Below, one piece after another: positions 55,115 through 64,000 of a DNA stretch of 64,000 nucleotides. The notes under the pieces were generated by a model, which had not been told where the DNA came from, searched no databases, and saw only the letters and a list, made by a program, of their open reading frames with translations. Origin of the DNA: Massilibacteroides vaginae. Its GTDB lineage: Bacteria; Bacteroidota; Bacteroidia; Bacteroidales; Tannerellaceae. The stretch covers positions 496,001 through 560,000 of the forward strand of contig NZ_FXDJ01000007.1 of the NCBI RefSeq assembly GCF_900178525.1, given 5' to 3'. Within the stretch, counting starts at the first letter, position 1. The number at the start of each line of letters is the position of its first letter. A program made the position numbers and the translations under genes.

Positions 55115-55669
55115 ATGTTTACAAGAAAATTATATACAGTGATCATCTTTTCCGAAAACACGGTAGGTTTATTAAATCAGATAGCGATTATCTTTACTCG
55201 TCGTCAGTTAAATATTGAAACACTATCGGTTTCGCCTTCTGCAATTGAGGGCATCCATAAGTTTACGATCACAACTTTCTCCACGGAAGAGATCATGGAT
55301 AAAGTGGTTAAGCAAATAGACAAACGAGTAGATATTCTGAAAGCGTATTACAATACGGATGAAGACCTTGTTTTTCAGGAAATCGCACTTTACAAACTAA
55401 GCACTGAGTCATTCCTGAAGATGGGAACAGTCGAAGAGTTGATCCGCAAGTACAACGCGCGTATTCTCGAGATGAACGAAACCTGTGTTGTGCTTGAAAA
55501 GAGCGGTCATTATGAAGAAACGCAAGGGCTCTTCAAAGAATTGAGTAGTACGATCGGTGTATTGCAATTTATCCGTTCAGGACGCGTGGCAATTACAAAA
55601 AGTAAAGTAGAACGCTTGAGCGATATGCTTGCCCAAATGGAAAGCAAGCTCGAAAAGAAGCATTCCTGA
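55115..55669 (+). CDS. ilvN: Acetolactate synthase, small regulatory subunit
   Basis: This 184-residue regulatory subunit has an N-terminal ACT domain (YTVIIFSENTVGLLNQIAII, then RRQLNIETLSVSPS), which binds valine, and a C-terminal ACT-like region (LEKSGHYEETQGLFKELSST, then GVLQFIRSGRVAI). It activates the large subunit and gives end-product inhibition. The ATG has a strong ribosome site, AAGGAGGAAAG. It is directly after ilvB and is followed 12 bp later by the thioesterase gene. Confidence 0.95.
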   Translation: MFTRKLYTVIIFSENTVGLLNQIAIIFTRRQLNIETLSVSPSAIEGIHKFTITTFSTEEIMDKVVKQIDKRVDILKAYYNTDEDLVFQEIALYKLSTESFLKMGTVEELIRKYNARILEMNETCVVLEKSGHYEETQGLFKELSSTIGVLQFIRSGRVAITKSKVERLSDMLAQMESKLEKKHS

Positions 55670-55681
55670 AATATATAAATC

Positions 55682-56407
55682 ATGGTAAAAGAAGGCGTAT
55701 TTCATTTTATTACCGAATCGTATCTTTTAGACTTCAAAGGAAGGGTTCCTCTTCCTATGATCGGCAATTATTTACTACATGCGGCATCTTCACACGCCGG
55801 CGAACGGGGCTTCGGCTATACCGATATGACTAAAAAGCATACCGCCTGGGTACTTTCCCGCATGGCTGTTGAGATGTATGAATATCCCAAAATGTCAGAA
55901 GAAATAACATTGCTTACTTGGGTGGGTGATGTAGGACGGTTGTTTACGGAGCGTTGCTTTGAACTGCAGAACAAAGACGGCAAACCGTTTGGGTTCGCCC
56001 GTTCTATCTGGGCAGCTATTGATCTCGAAACACGCAGGCCAACCATTCTTGATGTTGAAGGATTGAGTTCATACATCAGCGAACGAACCTGTCCGATAGA
56101 AAAACCCGGTAAGATACATGCAGTAGAAAGCAATACGCCCGACACTTCTTTTACCGTGAAATACAGCGATCTCGACATCAATAAACATTTGAACAGCATC
56201 AAGTATATCGAACACTTGCTGGATAATTTTAACATGAAGATGTTTGAAGAGAAAGAAATTAGCCGATTCGAGATCGCATACCAAGCGGAAGGACATTACG
56301 GAATGGAGTTGAATATCCATTCAAAACAAACAGAAGCTGAACACTACAACATGGCAATCACGCACGACGGGAAAGCGATCTGTAGAGCATCAGTAACCTG
56401 GAAATAA
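55682..56407 (+). CDS. Acyl-ACP thioesterase (FatA/FatB-like double hot-dog fold)
   Basis: This 241-residue protein has two hot-dog halves as in acyl-ACP thioesterases. The first contains HTAWVLSRMAVEMYEYPKMS and LTWVGDVGRLFTERCFELQN. The second contains the catalytic-type segment VKYSDLDINKHLNSIKYIEH with Asn and His. It cleaves acyl chains from acyl carrier protein. Its place between ilvN and ilvC in the isoleucine/valine operon is remarkable, because branched-chain keto acids also prime iso- and anteiso-fatty acids. A role in that overlap is an inference. It is translated with a 12-bp gap from ilvN and lies 46 bp ahead of ilvC. Confidence 0.9.
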   Translation: MVKEGVFHFITESYLLDFKGRVPLPMIGNYLLHAASSHAGERGFGYTDMTKKHTAWVLSRMAVEMYEYPKMSEEITLLTWVGDVGRLFTERCFELQNKDGKPFGFARSIWAAIDLETRRPTILDVEGLSSYISERTCPIEKPGKIHAVESNTPDTSFTVKYSDLDINKHLNSIKYIEHLLDNFNMKMFEEKEISRFEIAYQAEGHYGMELNIHSKQTEAEHYNMAITHDGKAICRASVTWK

Positions 56408-56453
56408 GAGAAAAAATAGTTTTATTAACCCATTATATTAAAGAATAAAGAAA

Positions 56454-57500
56454 ATGGCAATAATGAATTTTGGCGGTGTAGAAGAGAACGTAGTTACCCG
56501 CGAAGAATTTCCTTTGGAAAAAGCAAGAGAAGTATTAAAAAACGAAACCATCGCGATAATTGGTTATGGCGTACAAGGACCGGGCCAGAGTCTTAACCTG
56601 CGCGACAACGGCTTTAACGTAATTGTTGGTCAACGTAAAGGTGGAAAGACTTGGGACAAAGCCGTAGCAGACGGTTGGGTACCGGGAGAAACGCTTTTCG
56701 AAATCGAAGAAGCTTGCGATAAAGCAACCATCATCCAATATCTTCTTTCAGACGCTGCTCAAATTGAAGTTTGGCCACGCATCAAACAATACCTGACTCC
56801 GGGTAAAGCATTGTATTTTTCTCACGGATTCGGAATCACCTATAAAGAACGTACAAATATCATTCCTCCCGCAGATGTTGATGTTATCCTTGTTGCTCCT
56901 AAGGGATCCGGAACAAGCCTTCGTCGTATGTTCCTTCAGGGACGCGGTTTGAACTCAAGCTACGCAATCTTCCAGGATGCGACAGGACGCGCGAAAGAAC
57001 GTGTTGTTGCATTAGGTATTGGGGTTGGATCGGGCTACTTGTTCGAAACAACATTTAAGAAAGAAGTATTCTCAGACCTTACCGGAGAACGCGGTACGCT
57101 GATGGGTGCAATCCAAGGACTTCTTTTGGCTCAATTCGAAGTATTGCGTGAAAACGGTCACTCTCCTTCAGAAGCATTCAACGAAACAGTTGAAGAGCTA
57201 ACTCAATCACTGATGCCGTTATTTGCAGAAAACGGAATGGACTGGATGTATGCCAACTGTTCAACAACTGCTCAACGCGGTGCTTTGGACTGGATGACGC
57301 CTTTCCACGATGCCACTAAACCAGTATTCGCGAAACTATACAACGAAGTAGCCAGCGGAAACGAAGCACAACGCTCAATCGACACAAACAGCAAGCCGGA
57401 CTACCGCGAAAAGCTGGAAGAAGAACTTAAAGCTCTTCGTGAAAGCGAAATGTGGCGTGCCGGAGCCGTAGTACGTAAACTTCGTCCGGAAAATAATTGA
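56454..57500 (+). CDS. ilvC: Ketol-acid reductoisomerase
   Basis: This 348-residue enzyme rearranges and reduces 2-acetolactate to 2,3-dihydroxyisovalerate, using NAD(P)H and magnesium. The N-terminal Rossmann domain has IAIIGYGVQGPGQSLNLRDN followed by VGQRKGGKTWDKA, the cofactor-selecting loop. The C-terminal knotted domain has the catalytic acidic residues in FSDLTGERGTLMGAIQGLLL and FNETVEELTQSLMPLF. The Gly-Pro in the first motif differs from the His-Ala seen in E. coli. It is the last gene in the operon and is followed by a bidirectional terminator. Confidence 0.96.
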   Translation: MAIMNFGGVEENVVTREEFPLEKAREVLKNETIAIIGYGVQGPGQSLNLRDNGFNVIVGQRKGGKTWDKAVADGWVPGETLFEIEEACDKATIIQYLLSDAAQIEVWPRIKQYLTPGKALYFSHGFGITYKERTNIIPPADVDVILVAPKGSGTSLRRMFLQGRGLNSSYAIFQDATGRAKERVVALGIGVGSGYLFETTFKKEVFSDLTGERGTLMGAIQGLLLAQFEVLRENGHSPSEAFNETVEELTQSLMPLFAENGMDWMYANCSTTAQRGALDWMTPFHDATKPVFAKLYNEVASGNEAQRSIDTNSKPDYREKLEEELKALRESEMWRAGAVVRKLRPENN

Positions 57501-57562
57501 TAATTAGAAAAGCAAAATCCCAACAGTTGTAAAATCAGCAACAATCAGGAAATAACTTAAGT

Positions 57563-57599
57563 AAAAAAGCCGTAGAGAATCATTTCTCTGCGGCTTTTT
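57563..57599. terminator. Bidirectional terminator between ilvC and susD
   Basis: AAAAAAGCCGTAGAGAAA-type arm pairs with TTTCTCTGCGGCTTTTT with one mismatch around a short loop. It has A and T runs on the two sides and separates convergent genes. Confidence 0.88.
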
Positions 57600-57633
57600 A
57601 GCATTCACACAGCTATGTATTCATACTTCTATA

Positions 57634-59496
57634 TTAATAGTACCCTTCATTTTGAGCCTCACTTAATTCTGGTTTTGGAGAAAGGCGGTCAATATGGTTT
57701 TGAGGTATAGGACGTAGTTTGTGATAATCCTTAATACCTTTCGCTGCATCAGGATTATACTTCTTCACACGTTCTACGAGCATCTCTGTACGTACAAGAT
57801 CTTCCCATCTATTCATTTCACCGAATAATTCTCGACAACGCTCATCAAGCATAAAGTTCACAAAGTCTGAATCAATCTTTGCAGCTGTCACCATCATTGC
57901 ATCTTCTGTTGAGTCGGATATTTTAGCAGGATCTCCACCATCAATAGCAATCCATTCTTGCGGTTTAGCTTCGCCTTGTTTATATGCTGCGCGTTTACGA
58001 ACTGTATTAATATAACTCGCTGCTGTATTCATATCCCCCATTCTTCCGGCGGCTTCAGCAGCAATCAGATAGGTTTCCGCCAGACGCATACGAATGAAAT
58101 TACGCGAACCTTGTTCGTAATTCATATCAGGCCGTTCGGGATCAAGCCATTTAAGCAGACAAGGGAAGAAATGGTTTGTGTTGTTATCTACAGGAATCAA
58201 CGTATAGGTACTCTTTGCGATATCTGCTTGCATTTGTTTGTCTTTTTCAACATCAATCACTTTGTTCGTGTTATCTTTAGCACCATAATATTTCGAAGTG
58301 AAATAGGCAGCCGTATCGCCAACAGCAAACTTCTTTTTACCGACCAAATCAGTGGGAGTTGTGTATAGCAGATCAGTTGTCGTTTTACCATTCTCATCAA
58401 CATAATAATACTTGTCCTTCCATACAGGAATTGAAGATTCTTTGTTTGCCCAAAATACCCATTTGAACATTTTCTGCAAACGAGAGTCATTTTTTTTATC
58501 AAATAACTCGGTCTGGAAGTAAGGCGTAGGGCGAACACGTTTCCATGCACGACCTTGCTCCAGGTCACGCTGTAATCCTGGTATATTCTCATAAGTAGGA
58601 ACCCAATAGAGATGCATTTTATTTCCATCACCATTGAAGAGGATCTCCTGAGTAAACTCAATGCCGAAAATTGTCTCTGTAGAATTCTTTTGCAGTTGCT
58701 GATCAATTGTTGTTTTATAATCCGCTTCAAGCGAATATTTCCCGGATTCGATCACTGTTTTCGCATACTTAAGAGCATTCTGCATATCAGTCTGCTGTTG
58801 TCCGCGTTGATCTTTCACTGCACTTCCGCGAGTTAGGTATACCTTTGCAAGAAGATGTCCCGCCGCTCCTTGAGTAGCTCGCCCGCGTTGGCTCTGCTGC
58901 GCCACATTTGGTAATGCATCATAAGCAAATTCAAGGTCTGATATTATAGCATTATAAACATCTGCAATAGACGCACGTTTAAAATCAGTCACAATCTCAG
59001 ACACATTCCCTTCTAACACTAAAGGAATCCGACCAAACTGCTGAACAAGGTCAAAATAGAAGTATGCACGCATAAATCTTAGTTCTCCTTCACGACCTTT
59101 TTTCTCTTCGTCAGTCATATCTTTTACCTTGGGTAGATACATCAACGCTGTATTAATACGATTGATTCCTTTATAATTGTTTTCCCAAAAATCATATAAC
59201 ATACCAAAACTAGAGTTCATCTGTACACTATACTTATTGAAGGCATCCTTGTTTCCTCCGTCAGCACCTTCCCAAACGTAATCAACCCCGTATTCGTTCA
59301 GACAGTAATAACGCTCACCGCCAACGTACCAGCGCATAGTCGTATACGCACCGTTAACAGCTGTTTCTATACCAGTCTTTGTTTCAAGGAAATCATAAGA
59401 CACTCCACTGACTACCTTTTCATCAAGAAAAGAGTCACAAGAAGTAATAGATGCGAAAAGGACCGTAAGGAGGCCATATTTTAATATATTCTTCAT
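57634..59496 (-). CDS. SusD/RagB family outer-membrane nutrient-binding lipoprotein
   Basis: This 620-residue lipoprotein has a signal peptide and lipobox FASITSC. The N-terminal SusD segment ISRV/GVSYDFLETKTGIETAVNGAY is followed by TPR-like helices (RINTALMYLPKVKDMTDEEK, MRAYFYFDLVQQFGRIPLVL), and the SusD C-domain includes RMRLAETYLIAAEAAGRMGD and DERCRELFGEMNRWEDLVRT. It forms a lid over its SusC partner, binding glycans or peptides. The partner gene lies 28 bp upstream on the same strand. The ligand cannot be named: no glycosidase or sulfatase is in view. Confidence 0.94.
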   Translation of the reverse strand: MKNILKYGLLTVLFASITSCDSFLDEKVVSGVSYDFLETKTGIETAVNGAYTTMRWYVGGERYYCLNEYGVDYVWEGADGGNKDAFNKYSVQMNSSFGMLYDFWENNYKGINRINTALMYLPKVKDMTDEEKKGREGELRFMRAYFYFDLVQQFGRIPLVLEGNVSEIVTDFKRASIADVYNAIISDLEFAYDALPNVAQQSQRGRATQGAAGHLLAKVYLTRGSAVKDQRGQQQTDMQNALKYAKTVIESGKYSLEADYKTTIDQQLQKNSTETIFGIEFTQEILFNGDGNKMHLYWVPTYENIPGLQRDLEQGRAWKRVRPTPYFQTELFDKKNDSRLQKMFKWVFWANKESSIPVWKDKYYYVDENGKTTTDLLYTTPTDLVGKKKFAVGDTAAYFTSKYYGAKDNTNKVIDVEKDKQMQADIAKSTYTLIPVDNNTNHFFPCLLKWLDPERPDMNYEQGSRNFIRMRLAETYLIAAEAAGRMGDMNTAASYINTVRKRAAYKQGEAKPQEWIAIDGGDPAKISDSTEDAMMVTAAKIDSDFVNFMLDERCRELFGEMNRWEDLVRTEMLVERVKKYNPDAAKGIKDYHKLRPIPQNHIDRLSPKPELSEAQNEGYY

Positions 59497-59524
59497 TTTC
59501 GTATTCTTTTATATTGTAATACAA

Positions 59525-62500
59525 TTAGAAACTAAGGTTTAAACCAACCAGATAAGTTCTTGGAACAGGTTCATTATACCCTTTATTATCTTCGGTATTT
59601 CCTAATTCAGGGTCAATTCCCGGATAGCTTGTAAAGACATGTAAATTCTGTACTGTTCCGTATACCCTCAGGCTTCCTACACCCCATTTCTTGGTTAAAG
59701 AAGAAGGAAGAGTATACCCTAAAGTAACCTGCCCGATACGTAGGAAAGAAGATTTATTATAATACAATGACGTAATATAGTTAGGGTTCTCAAAGTCTCT
59801 ATTCGGTCTTGGAGCTGCATTACTCTTGTTACTGATTGGATTTCCATTTCCGTCTTCACCTATAATACGCCAATAATCTACTTTCGCACTATTGTATCTT
59901 CCATTCAGACTCCAACCTCTATCGAATACACGCATTTGTCCAAATGCTCCATTCAGGAAAAAATTTAAGTCAAAATTTTTATAACTGAAGTAGTTACTGA
60001 TACTTAGCGTATATTTGGGCTCTACCTGTCCAAGAATAAAACGATCTTCAGATGTGATCTTATAGTCACCATTACGGTCTACTATTTTAATGTCACCCGG
60101 TTTAAATGCACCACCCCATTTATCTAGTTCAGATTGATCTTCAAGTTGCCAGATACCATCTGCCTTATAGTCGTAGAATACTCTTACCGGCTTACCTATG
60201 AACCAGCTGTTTCCTTCATCGTCTTCCTTACCATTGTACAACTCACTGATTTCTTCCTTATTAGTAGCAAAAACAATATCGGTATTCCATTTAAAGTTCT
60301 TTGTATCAACATTAATGGTATTAAGTGTAATTTCCAATCCTTTGTTTTTAATCTTTCCGATATTAGACATTACATTCGGAAATCCGGAAACAATCGGCAA
60401 CTGACGCTCCATCAACAAGTCTTTTGTTTCCTGCACATAGAAATCGACAACTCCTCCAATACGTCCATTAAAGAACCCAAAGTCAAACCCGGCATTCCAT
60501 TGTGTTGTTTTCTCCCAAGTAAGATAAGGATTAGGCATTTCATTTTGAAAAAACGAAAGTACGCCCTGACTGCCATATGAATAACGCCCATATTCGAGGC
60601 TACCTTGTGTTTTGTATGGGTCAATAGCTGTATTACCGGTAATACCATAACCAAGTCTTAATTTCAAGTTGCTTAGTACCTCCACATCTTTCAGGAAGGA
60701 TTCTTCTTTCATACGCCAAGCTAAAGCTGCAGACGGGAATAACACCCACTTATTATCTGGAGCCAAACGGGAAGAACCGTCATAACGAGCAGAAATAGTC
60801 AACAAATATTTATCTTTCAGACTATAGTTTACACGCCCCATGAAAGAAGCCAGACGCCAACGAATATAATTACTTGCGACTGATTCTATCTCTTGCGCAG
60901 ATCCGACATTATGCCATTCCTGATTTTCATAAGGTAGTTCACGTACCTTTATCTCAGCTGTTTCCTGCGTTTCTTGCTGGATTGACTGAAGGAAAGTTAC
61001 ACCAATATGATTATCCGCGTTGATCTGTTTGTTATAGAATAACAAGTTCTCCCATGTATACATAGTACGGGTATCTTTCCGGTTGATTGCTCTAGCCGGA
61101 CTACCTGCGCGGTCAGAACTAAGGGCACCATAGAACTCATTGTCATAATATGGACCAACATCTAAACCAAAATTTGAACGGTAAGTAATATCAAATGGCA
61201 ACTTAGCTTCAACATAATAGCTACCAATAAAGCGGTCTTTTGATTGTTCTCTTTTTCGATGATCAAGATTCAGAAACTGGTTCCATAGCTGCGGGTCATT
61301 ACCCGGACGCTCTATTCTATAGCTTCCATCTTCATTATATATATCTGCTAACGGATAGATACCTCTTGTATCATGATATAAGTTATTCCCCGCGTTCTTA
61401 TCGAAATGAGAGAACTGTGTATTACCTCCAATCTTTATATAATCATTCAAATCCCAATCAAAGTTCACTCTGACAGAATAACGTGAATAATCCTGCCCTT
61501 TTACAACACCTTCCTGATTAAAATAGGTAGCAGATGCAAGCAACTTGATCTTATCTGTTCCTCCACGTACGCTTACTTCGTGATTCTGAATAGGAGCCGT
61601 TTGCAATGTTTCACCCATCCAATCGGTATAAGGCACTCTGTCCGGATGCCAGTTCCCACTTTCATCATATCCCATTTCTATTTTACTTAAGACATTCTGA
61701 TCTGCCGTAAAATACCCAACCTTCTTATCCCAATCAAGCGTAGGAACAAGCGGATAAGGGGTTGTCTTACTTGTTGCACGGTTTGCTTCACGAACCAACT
61801 CCACCCATTCAGCTCCATTCATCATATCAATCTTTCGTGTAGCCTCTTGCACGCCATAGTATCCATTATAGCTAATTTGAGCTTTTCCTGATTTTCCTTT
61901 CTTTGTCGTAATCAGAATAACACCATTGGCCCCACGAGATCCATAAATAGCCGTTGCTGAAGCATCTTTCAATATCTCGATAGATTCAATATCAGAAGGA
62001 CTCATTTCATCCAAACCTGTAACGATAGGAATACCATCTACAACATAAAGTGGATCATTGGTTGCCTTAAGAGAACGATTTCCCCTGATTCGGATAGAGC
62101 TTTTTCCTCCGGGTGTTGAGTTCGTACGCATAACAGTAATACCGGCAGCACGCCCTTGTAATGCTTCTGTCGTACTAAAGGAAGCTGTTTCTTGTAGCTT
62201 GTCTCCTTTTACAGAAGCTACGGAACCGGTTAGGTCACGTTTTTTAACCACACCATAACCTACCACCACCACTTCTTCCAGATTCTGTAGGTCTTCTTTA
62301 AGTTCAATCGTAACCTGTGATTTCCCGTTCAATGGAAAGACCAGGCTTTGATATCCGATATAGCTGATATGAAGGGATACGTTAAGATTAGACACAGACA
62401 AAGTGAATCTTCCATCCATATCAGTAATAGAACCGTTTGTTGTTCCTGCTTCAACAATATTTGCTCCAATGATCGGTTCACCCGTAATGTCATTCACCAC

Positions 62501-62596
62501 ACCGGTTACAGCATGCTGAGCATAAGCACTGGTCGCAATCGAAGCACTTAGAAGAAGGCTCAATAGTAACAAATAAAAATGTTTTGCTTTTTGCAT
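59525..62596 (-). CDS. SusC/RagA family TonB-linked outer-membrane transporter
   Basis: This 1023-residue protein starts with a signal peptide (FYLLLLSLLLSASIATSAYA). It then has a carboxypeptidase-regulatory-like domain (GVVNDITGEPIIGANIVEAG, GRFTLSVSNLNVSLHISYIG), the TonB region LEEVVVVGYGVVKKRDLTGS, a plug domain (GRAAGITVMR, GSRGANGVILITTKKGKSG) and a 22-stranded barrel to the end (RTYLVGLNLSF). It imports a large nutrient across the outer membrane, energised by TonB-ExbBD. It pairs with the SusD gene 28 bp downstream. A closely related second susC lies 177 bp upstream, without its own SusD. No recognisable promoter is seen in that spacer. Confidence 0.95.
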   Translation of the reverse strand: MQKAKHFYLLLLSLLLSASIATSAYAQHAVTGVVNDITGEPIIGANIVEAGTTNGSITDMDGRFTLSVSNLNVSLHISYIGYQSLVFPLNGKSQVTIELKEDLQNLEEVVVVGYGVVKKRDLTGSVASVKGDKLQETASFSTTEALQGRAAGITVMRTNSTPGGKSSIRIRGNRSLKATNDPLYVVDGIPIVTGLDEMSPSDIESIEILKDASATAIYGSRGANGVILITTKKGKSGKAQISYNGYYGVQEATRKIDMMNGAEWVELVREANRATSKTTPYPLVPTLDWDKKVGYFTADQNVLSKIEMGYDESGNWHPDRVPYTDWMGETLQTAPIQNHEVSVRGGTDKIKLLASATYFNQEGVVKGQDYSRYSVRVNFDWDLNDYIKIGGNTQFSHFDKNAGNNLYHDTRGIYPLADIYNEDGSYRIERPGNDPQLWNQFLNLDHRKREQSKDRFIGSYYVEAKLPFDITYRSNFGLDVGPYYDNEFYGALSSDRAGSPARAINRKDTRTMYTWENLLFYNKQINADNHIGVTFLQSIQQETQETAEIKVRELPYENQEWHNVGSAQEIESVASNYIRWRLASFMGRVNYSLKDKYLLTISARYDGSSRLAPDNKWVLFPSAALAWRMKEESFLKDVEVLSNLKLRLGYGITGNTAIDPYKTQGSLEYGRYSYGSQGVLSFFQNEMPNPYLTWEKTTQWNAGFDFGFFNGRIGGVVDFYVQETKDLLMERQLPIVSGFPNVMSNIGKIKNKGLEITLNTINVDTKNFKWNTDIVFATNKEEISELYNGKEDDEGNSWFIGKPVRVFYDYKADGIWQLEDQSELDKWGGAFKPGDIKIVDRNGDYKITSEDRFILGQVEPKYTLSISNYFSYKNFDLNFFLNGAFGQMRVFDRGWSLNGRYNSAKVDYWRIIGEDGNGNPISNKSNAAPRPNRDFENPNYITSLYYNKSSFLRIGQVTLGYTLPSSLTKKWGVGSLRVYGTVQNLHVFTSYPGIDPELGNTEDNKGYNEPVPRTYLVGLNLSF

Positions 62597-62773
62597 AATA
62601 ATAAGTTTTTCTGTTTATCAACAAGTCAATTATTCTCTGATGTAAGCTCGGTTTTATTGAGTCCGAACCATATAAACTCATTCTTAAATTGGTTTCTTCA
62701 TCTTTCTTTTTTTTCTGTTAGACATAAATTTTTTATTGTTTTTGTTTGCGAGCACATTAGTTTATTGAAAGAA

Positions 62774-64000
62774 TCATAGAAAACTGACATTCAGCCCCAA
62801 AATAAAACTTCGGGGACGAGGCTCATTGAAATTCATTTCCGTCTCCGGATCTGTACCAGGATAATTAGTAAACACATGCAAGTTCTGTACAGTAGTATAG
62901 ACTCTCAACTTACTTATCCCTGCCCATTTAAGACAAAAGTCAGGAAATGTATACCCAAGAGTGACTTGTCCAATCCGTAAGAATGAAGATTTCAGGTAAT
63001 ACAAGGAAGTTATATAATTAGGGATTTCATAATCAATATTTGGTCTTGGTGCCTCATTGCTTTTATTACTTACTGGTTTGCCGTTTTTGTCCTCTCCAAT
63101 GATTCGCCAGAAGTTAACCCGTGCCCCATTATACCGTCCATTCAAAGACCAATTCCTGTCAAACATTTTCATTTGACCGAGTGCACCATAAAGAAAAAAA
63201 TTAAAGTCAACGTTTTTATAAGCAAAGTAGTTACTCATACTTACTGTAAACTTAGGCTCTGCCTGTCCTAAGACAAAACGATCTTCAGATGTAATCTTGT
63301 AATCATTATTTCTATCAATCACTTTTATTTCTCCAGGTTTAAACGCACCACCCCATTTATCCAGTTCAGCCTGATCTTCAAGTTGCCAGACACCATCAGA
63401 TTTATAGTCATAAAAGATACTGACAGGCTTTCCTATAAACCATTTGTTTCCTTCGTCATTTTCTTTCCCATTATACAAATGCACTATTCGCTCTTTGTTT
63501 TTGCTGAAAACGATATCAGTCATCCAGTTATAGTTTGCTGTCTTTACATTTACAGAATTAACAGACAACTCAACACCACGATTCTCTATTTCACCAATAT
63601 TAGCCATAACACCCGGGAACCCGGATACAACAGGCAATTGACGCTCCATTAATAAATCCGTTGTTTTCTGTCTGTATAAATCTAATGTACCTCCGAAACG
63701 ATTATTGAACAGATTAAAATCAATTCCAAAATTCCATTGTTTTGTTTTCTCCCAAGACAACTCTCCGTTTGGCATTTCATACTGAAAGAAAGCCAGCACC
63801 CCTTCCGAATTATATGAGTATCTTGCAAAATCCAATAGTCCCTGCGTTTTATAGGGATCGATAGAAGTATTCCCGGTAATACCATAACCTAAACGCAACT
63901 TAAGATCGTTAAGTTCTTCTACACGCTCAAGGAAGGGCTCTTGATTAAGTCTCCAGGCAAACGCACCGGAAGGGAATAAAACCCATTTATGTCCGGGAGC
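62774..64000 (-). CDS. Second SusC/RagA family transporter, partial (5' part beyond right edge)
   Basis: The last 408 codons of a SusC gene are in the window. The frame stays open to the right edge, where it reads APGHKWVLFPSGAFAWRLNQ. The end SSFLRIGQVTLGYTFP, VQNLHVFTNYPGTDPE and RSFILGLNVSF match the C-terminus of the neighbouring SusC (SSFLRIGQVTLGYTLP, VQNLHVFTSYPGIDPE) almost residue for residue. The two are therefore tandem paralogues. No SusD gene lies between them, so this one may share the downstream SusD or be an orphan. Its plug and N-terminal domains are outside the window. Confidence 0.93.
   Translation of the reverse strand, partial: APGHKWVLFPSGAFAWRLNQEPFLERVEELNDLKLRLGYGITGNTSIDPYKTQGLLDFARYSYNSEGVLAFFQYEMPNGELSWEKTKQWNFGIDFNLFNNRFGGTLDLYRQKTTDLLMERQLPVVSGFPGVMANIGEIENRGVELSVNSVNVKTANYNWMTDIVFSKNKERIVHLYNGKENDEGNKWFIGKPVSIFYDYKSDGVWQLEDQAELDKWGGAFKPGEIKVIDRNNDYKITSEDRFVLGQAEPKFTVSMSNYFAYKNVDFNFFLYGALGQMKMFDRNWSLNGRYNGARVNFWRIIGEDKNGKPVSNKSNEAPRPNIDYEIPNYITSLYYLKSSFLRIGQVTLGYTFPDFCLKWAGISKLRVYTTVQNLHVFTNYPGTDPETEMNFNEPRPRSFILGLNVSFL

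Noticed and set aside
1-64000. tRNA, rRNA or known riboswitch genes
   Set aside because: I scanned the intergenic regions for cloverleaf ends, rRNA signatures and common riboswitch cores and recognised none; a covariance search (tRNAscan-SE, Infernal) would be needed to exclude them fully.

Overview
The window is a 64-kb chromosomal piece of a Bacteroidales bacterium of moderate GC content. Evidence for this is the TAnnTTTG-type promoters upstream of many genes, SusC/SusD and Mfa1/FimB families, a T9SS sorting domain, PPi-dependent phosphofructokinase, FecR/ECF sigma pairs and DUF3575/DUF3868 proteins. The T9SS cargo points away from most Bacteroides species and towards a Porphyromonas/Tannerella/Parabacteroides-like or Dysgonomonas-like relative, but the genus cannot be fixed from the sequence alone.

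Layout. 0-1.3 kb: a FecR anti-sigma gene (cut by the left edge) and its ECF sigma factor. 1.6-10 kb: housekeeping genes (HerA-like ATPase, thioredoxin-fold lipoprotein, KamA-like radical SAM enzyme, DUF2148 protein, ClpB). 10.0-11.8 kb: an IS1182-family insertion sequence. 11.8-16.5 kb: pfp, a lipoprotein, MscS and a TPR protein. 16.5-23.4 kb: a leucine operon on the minus strand, leuA-leuC-leuD-cimA-mgsA-leuB. 23.5-28.4 kb: dispersed repeats around a broken fimbrillin gene. 28.4-43.2 kb: a fimbrial/surface-adhesin locus with its regulators and a second, reduced DUF3575-DUF3868 pair. 43.3-50.9 kb: housekeeping genes (PatB lyase, SlyD, AroC, RlmH, NadC, acyltransferase, two methyltransferases). 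51.3-57.5 kb: the isoleucine/valine operon ilvD-ilvB-ilvN-thioesterase-ilvC. 57.6-64 kb: SusD, a full SusC and a second SusC cut by the right edge.

The most informative regulatory observation is that both branched-chain amino-acid operons begin with a short ORF absent from normal gene calls. The leu leader peptide has 24 codons, 12 of them Leu/Ile/Val. The ilv leader peptide has 20 codons, 13 of them Leu/Ile/Val. Each is preceded by a TAnnTTTG promoter and followed by an intrinsic terminator. The 5' arm of each terminator is perfectly complementary to a segment at the leader stop codon (10 bp in leu, 8 bp in ilv). This is the layout of classical ribosome-mediated attenuation, and both operons use nearly the same terminator stem. 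Together the operons encode LeuA, LeuB, LeuC, LeuD, CimA, IlvB, IlvN, IlvC and IlvD, so pyruvate can be carried to leucine and valine, and through citramalate to isoleucine, apart from the transaminase. CimA looks like the Leptospira-type citramalate synthase, which suggests threonine-independent isoleucine synthesis.

The fimbrial locus reads DUF3575, DUF3868-OmpA-TPR protein, Mfa1-like fimbrillin, FimB/Mfa2, two further fimbrillin-like lipoproteins, then a T9SS cargo protein. Beyond a repeat-rich gap lies a fimbrillin with a FISUMP-like C-terminus. Two of these genes are broken by small lesions: a one-base shift at a GGG run right after the lipoprotein signal of the Mfa1-like gene, and one in-frame TAA in the fimbrillin-FISUMP gene. 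A divergent TPR/LuxR-like membrane regulator and two tandem AraC paralogues sit next to the locus. A family of about 200-bp intergenic repeats, each with three about 22-bp AT-rich units and a 15-bp palindrome, occurs three times in the window and is not explained by any gene.
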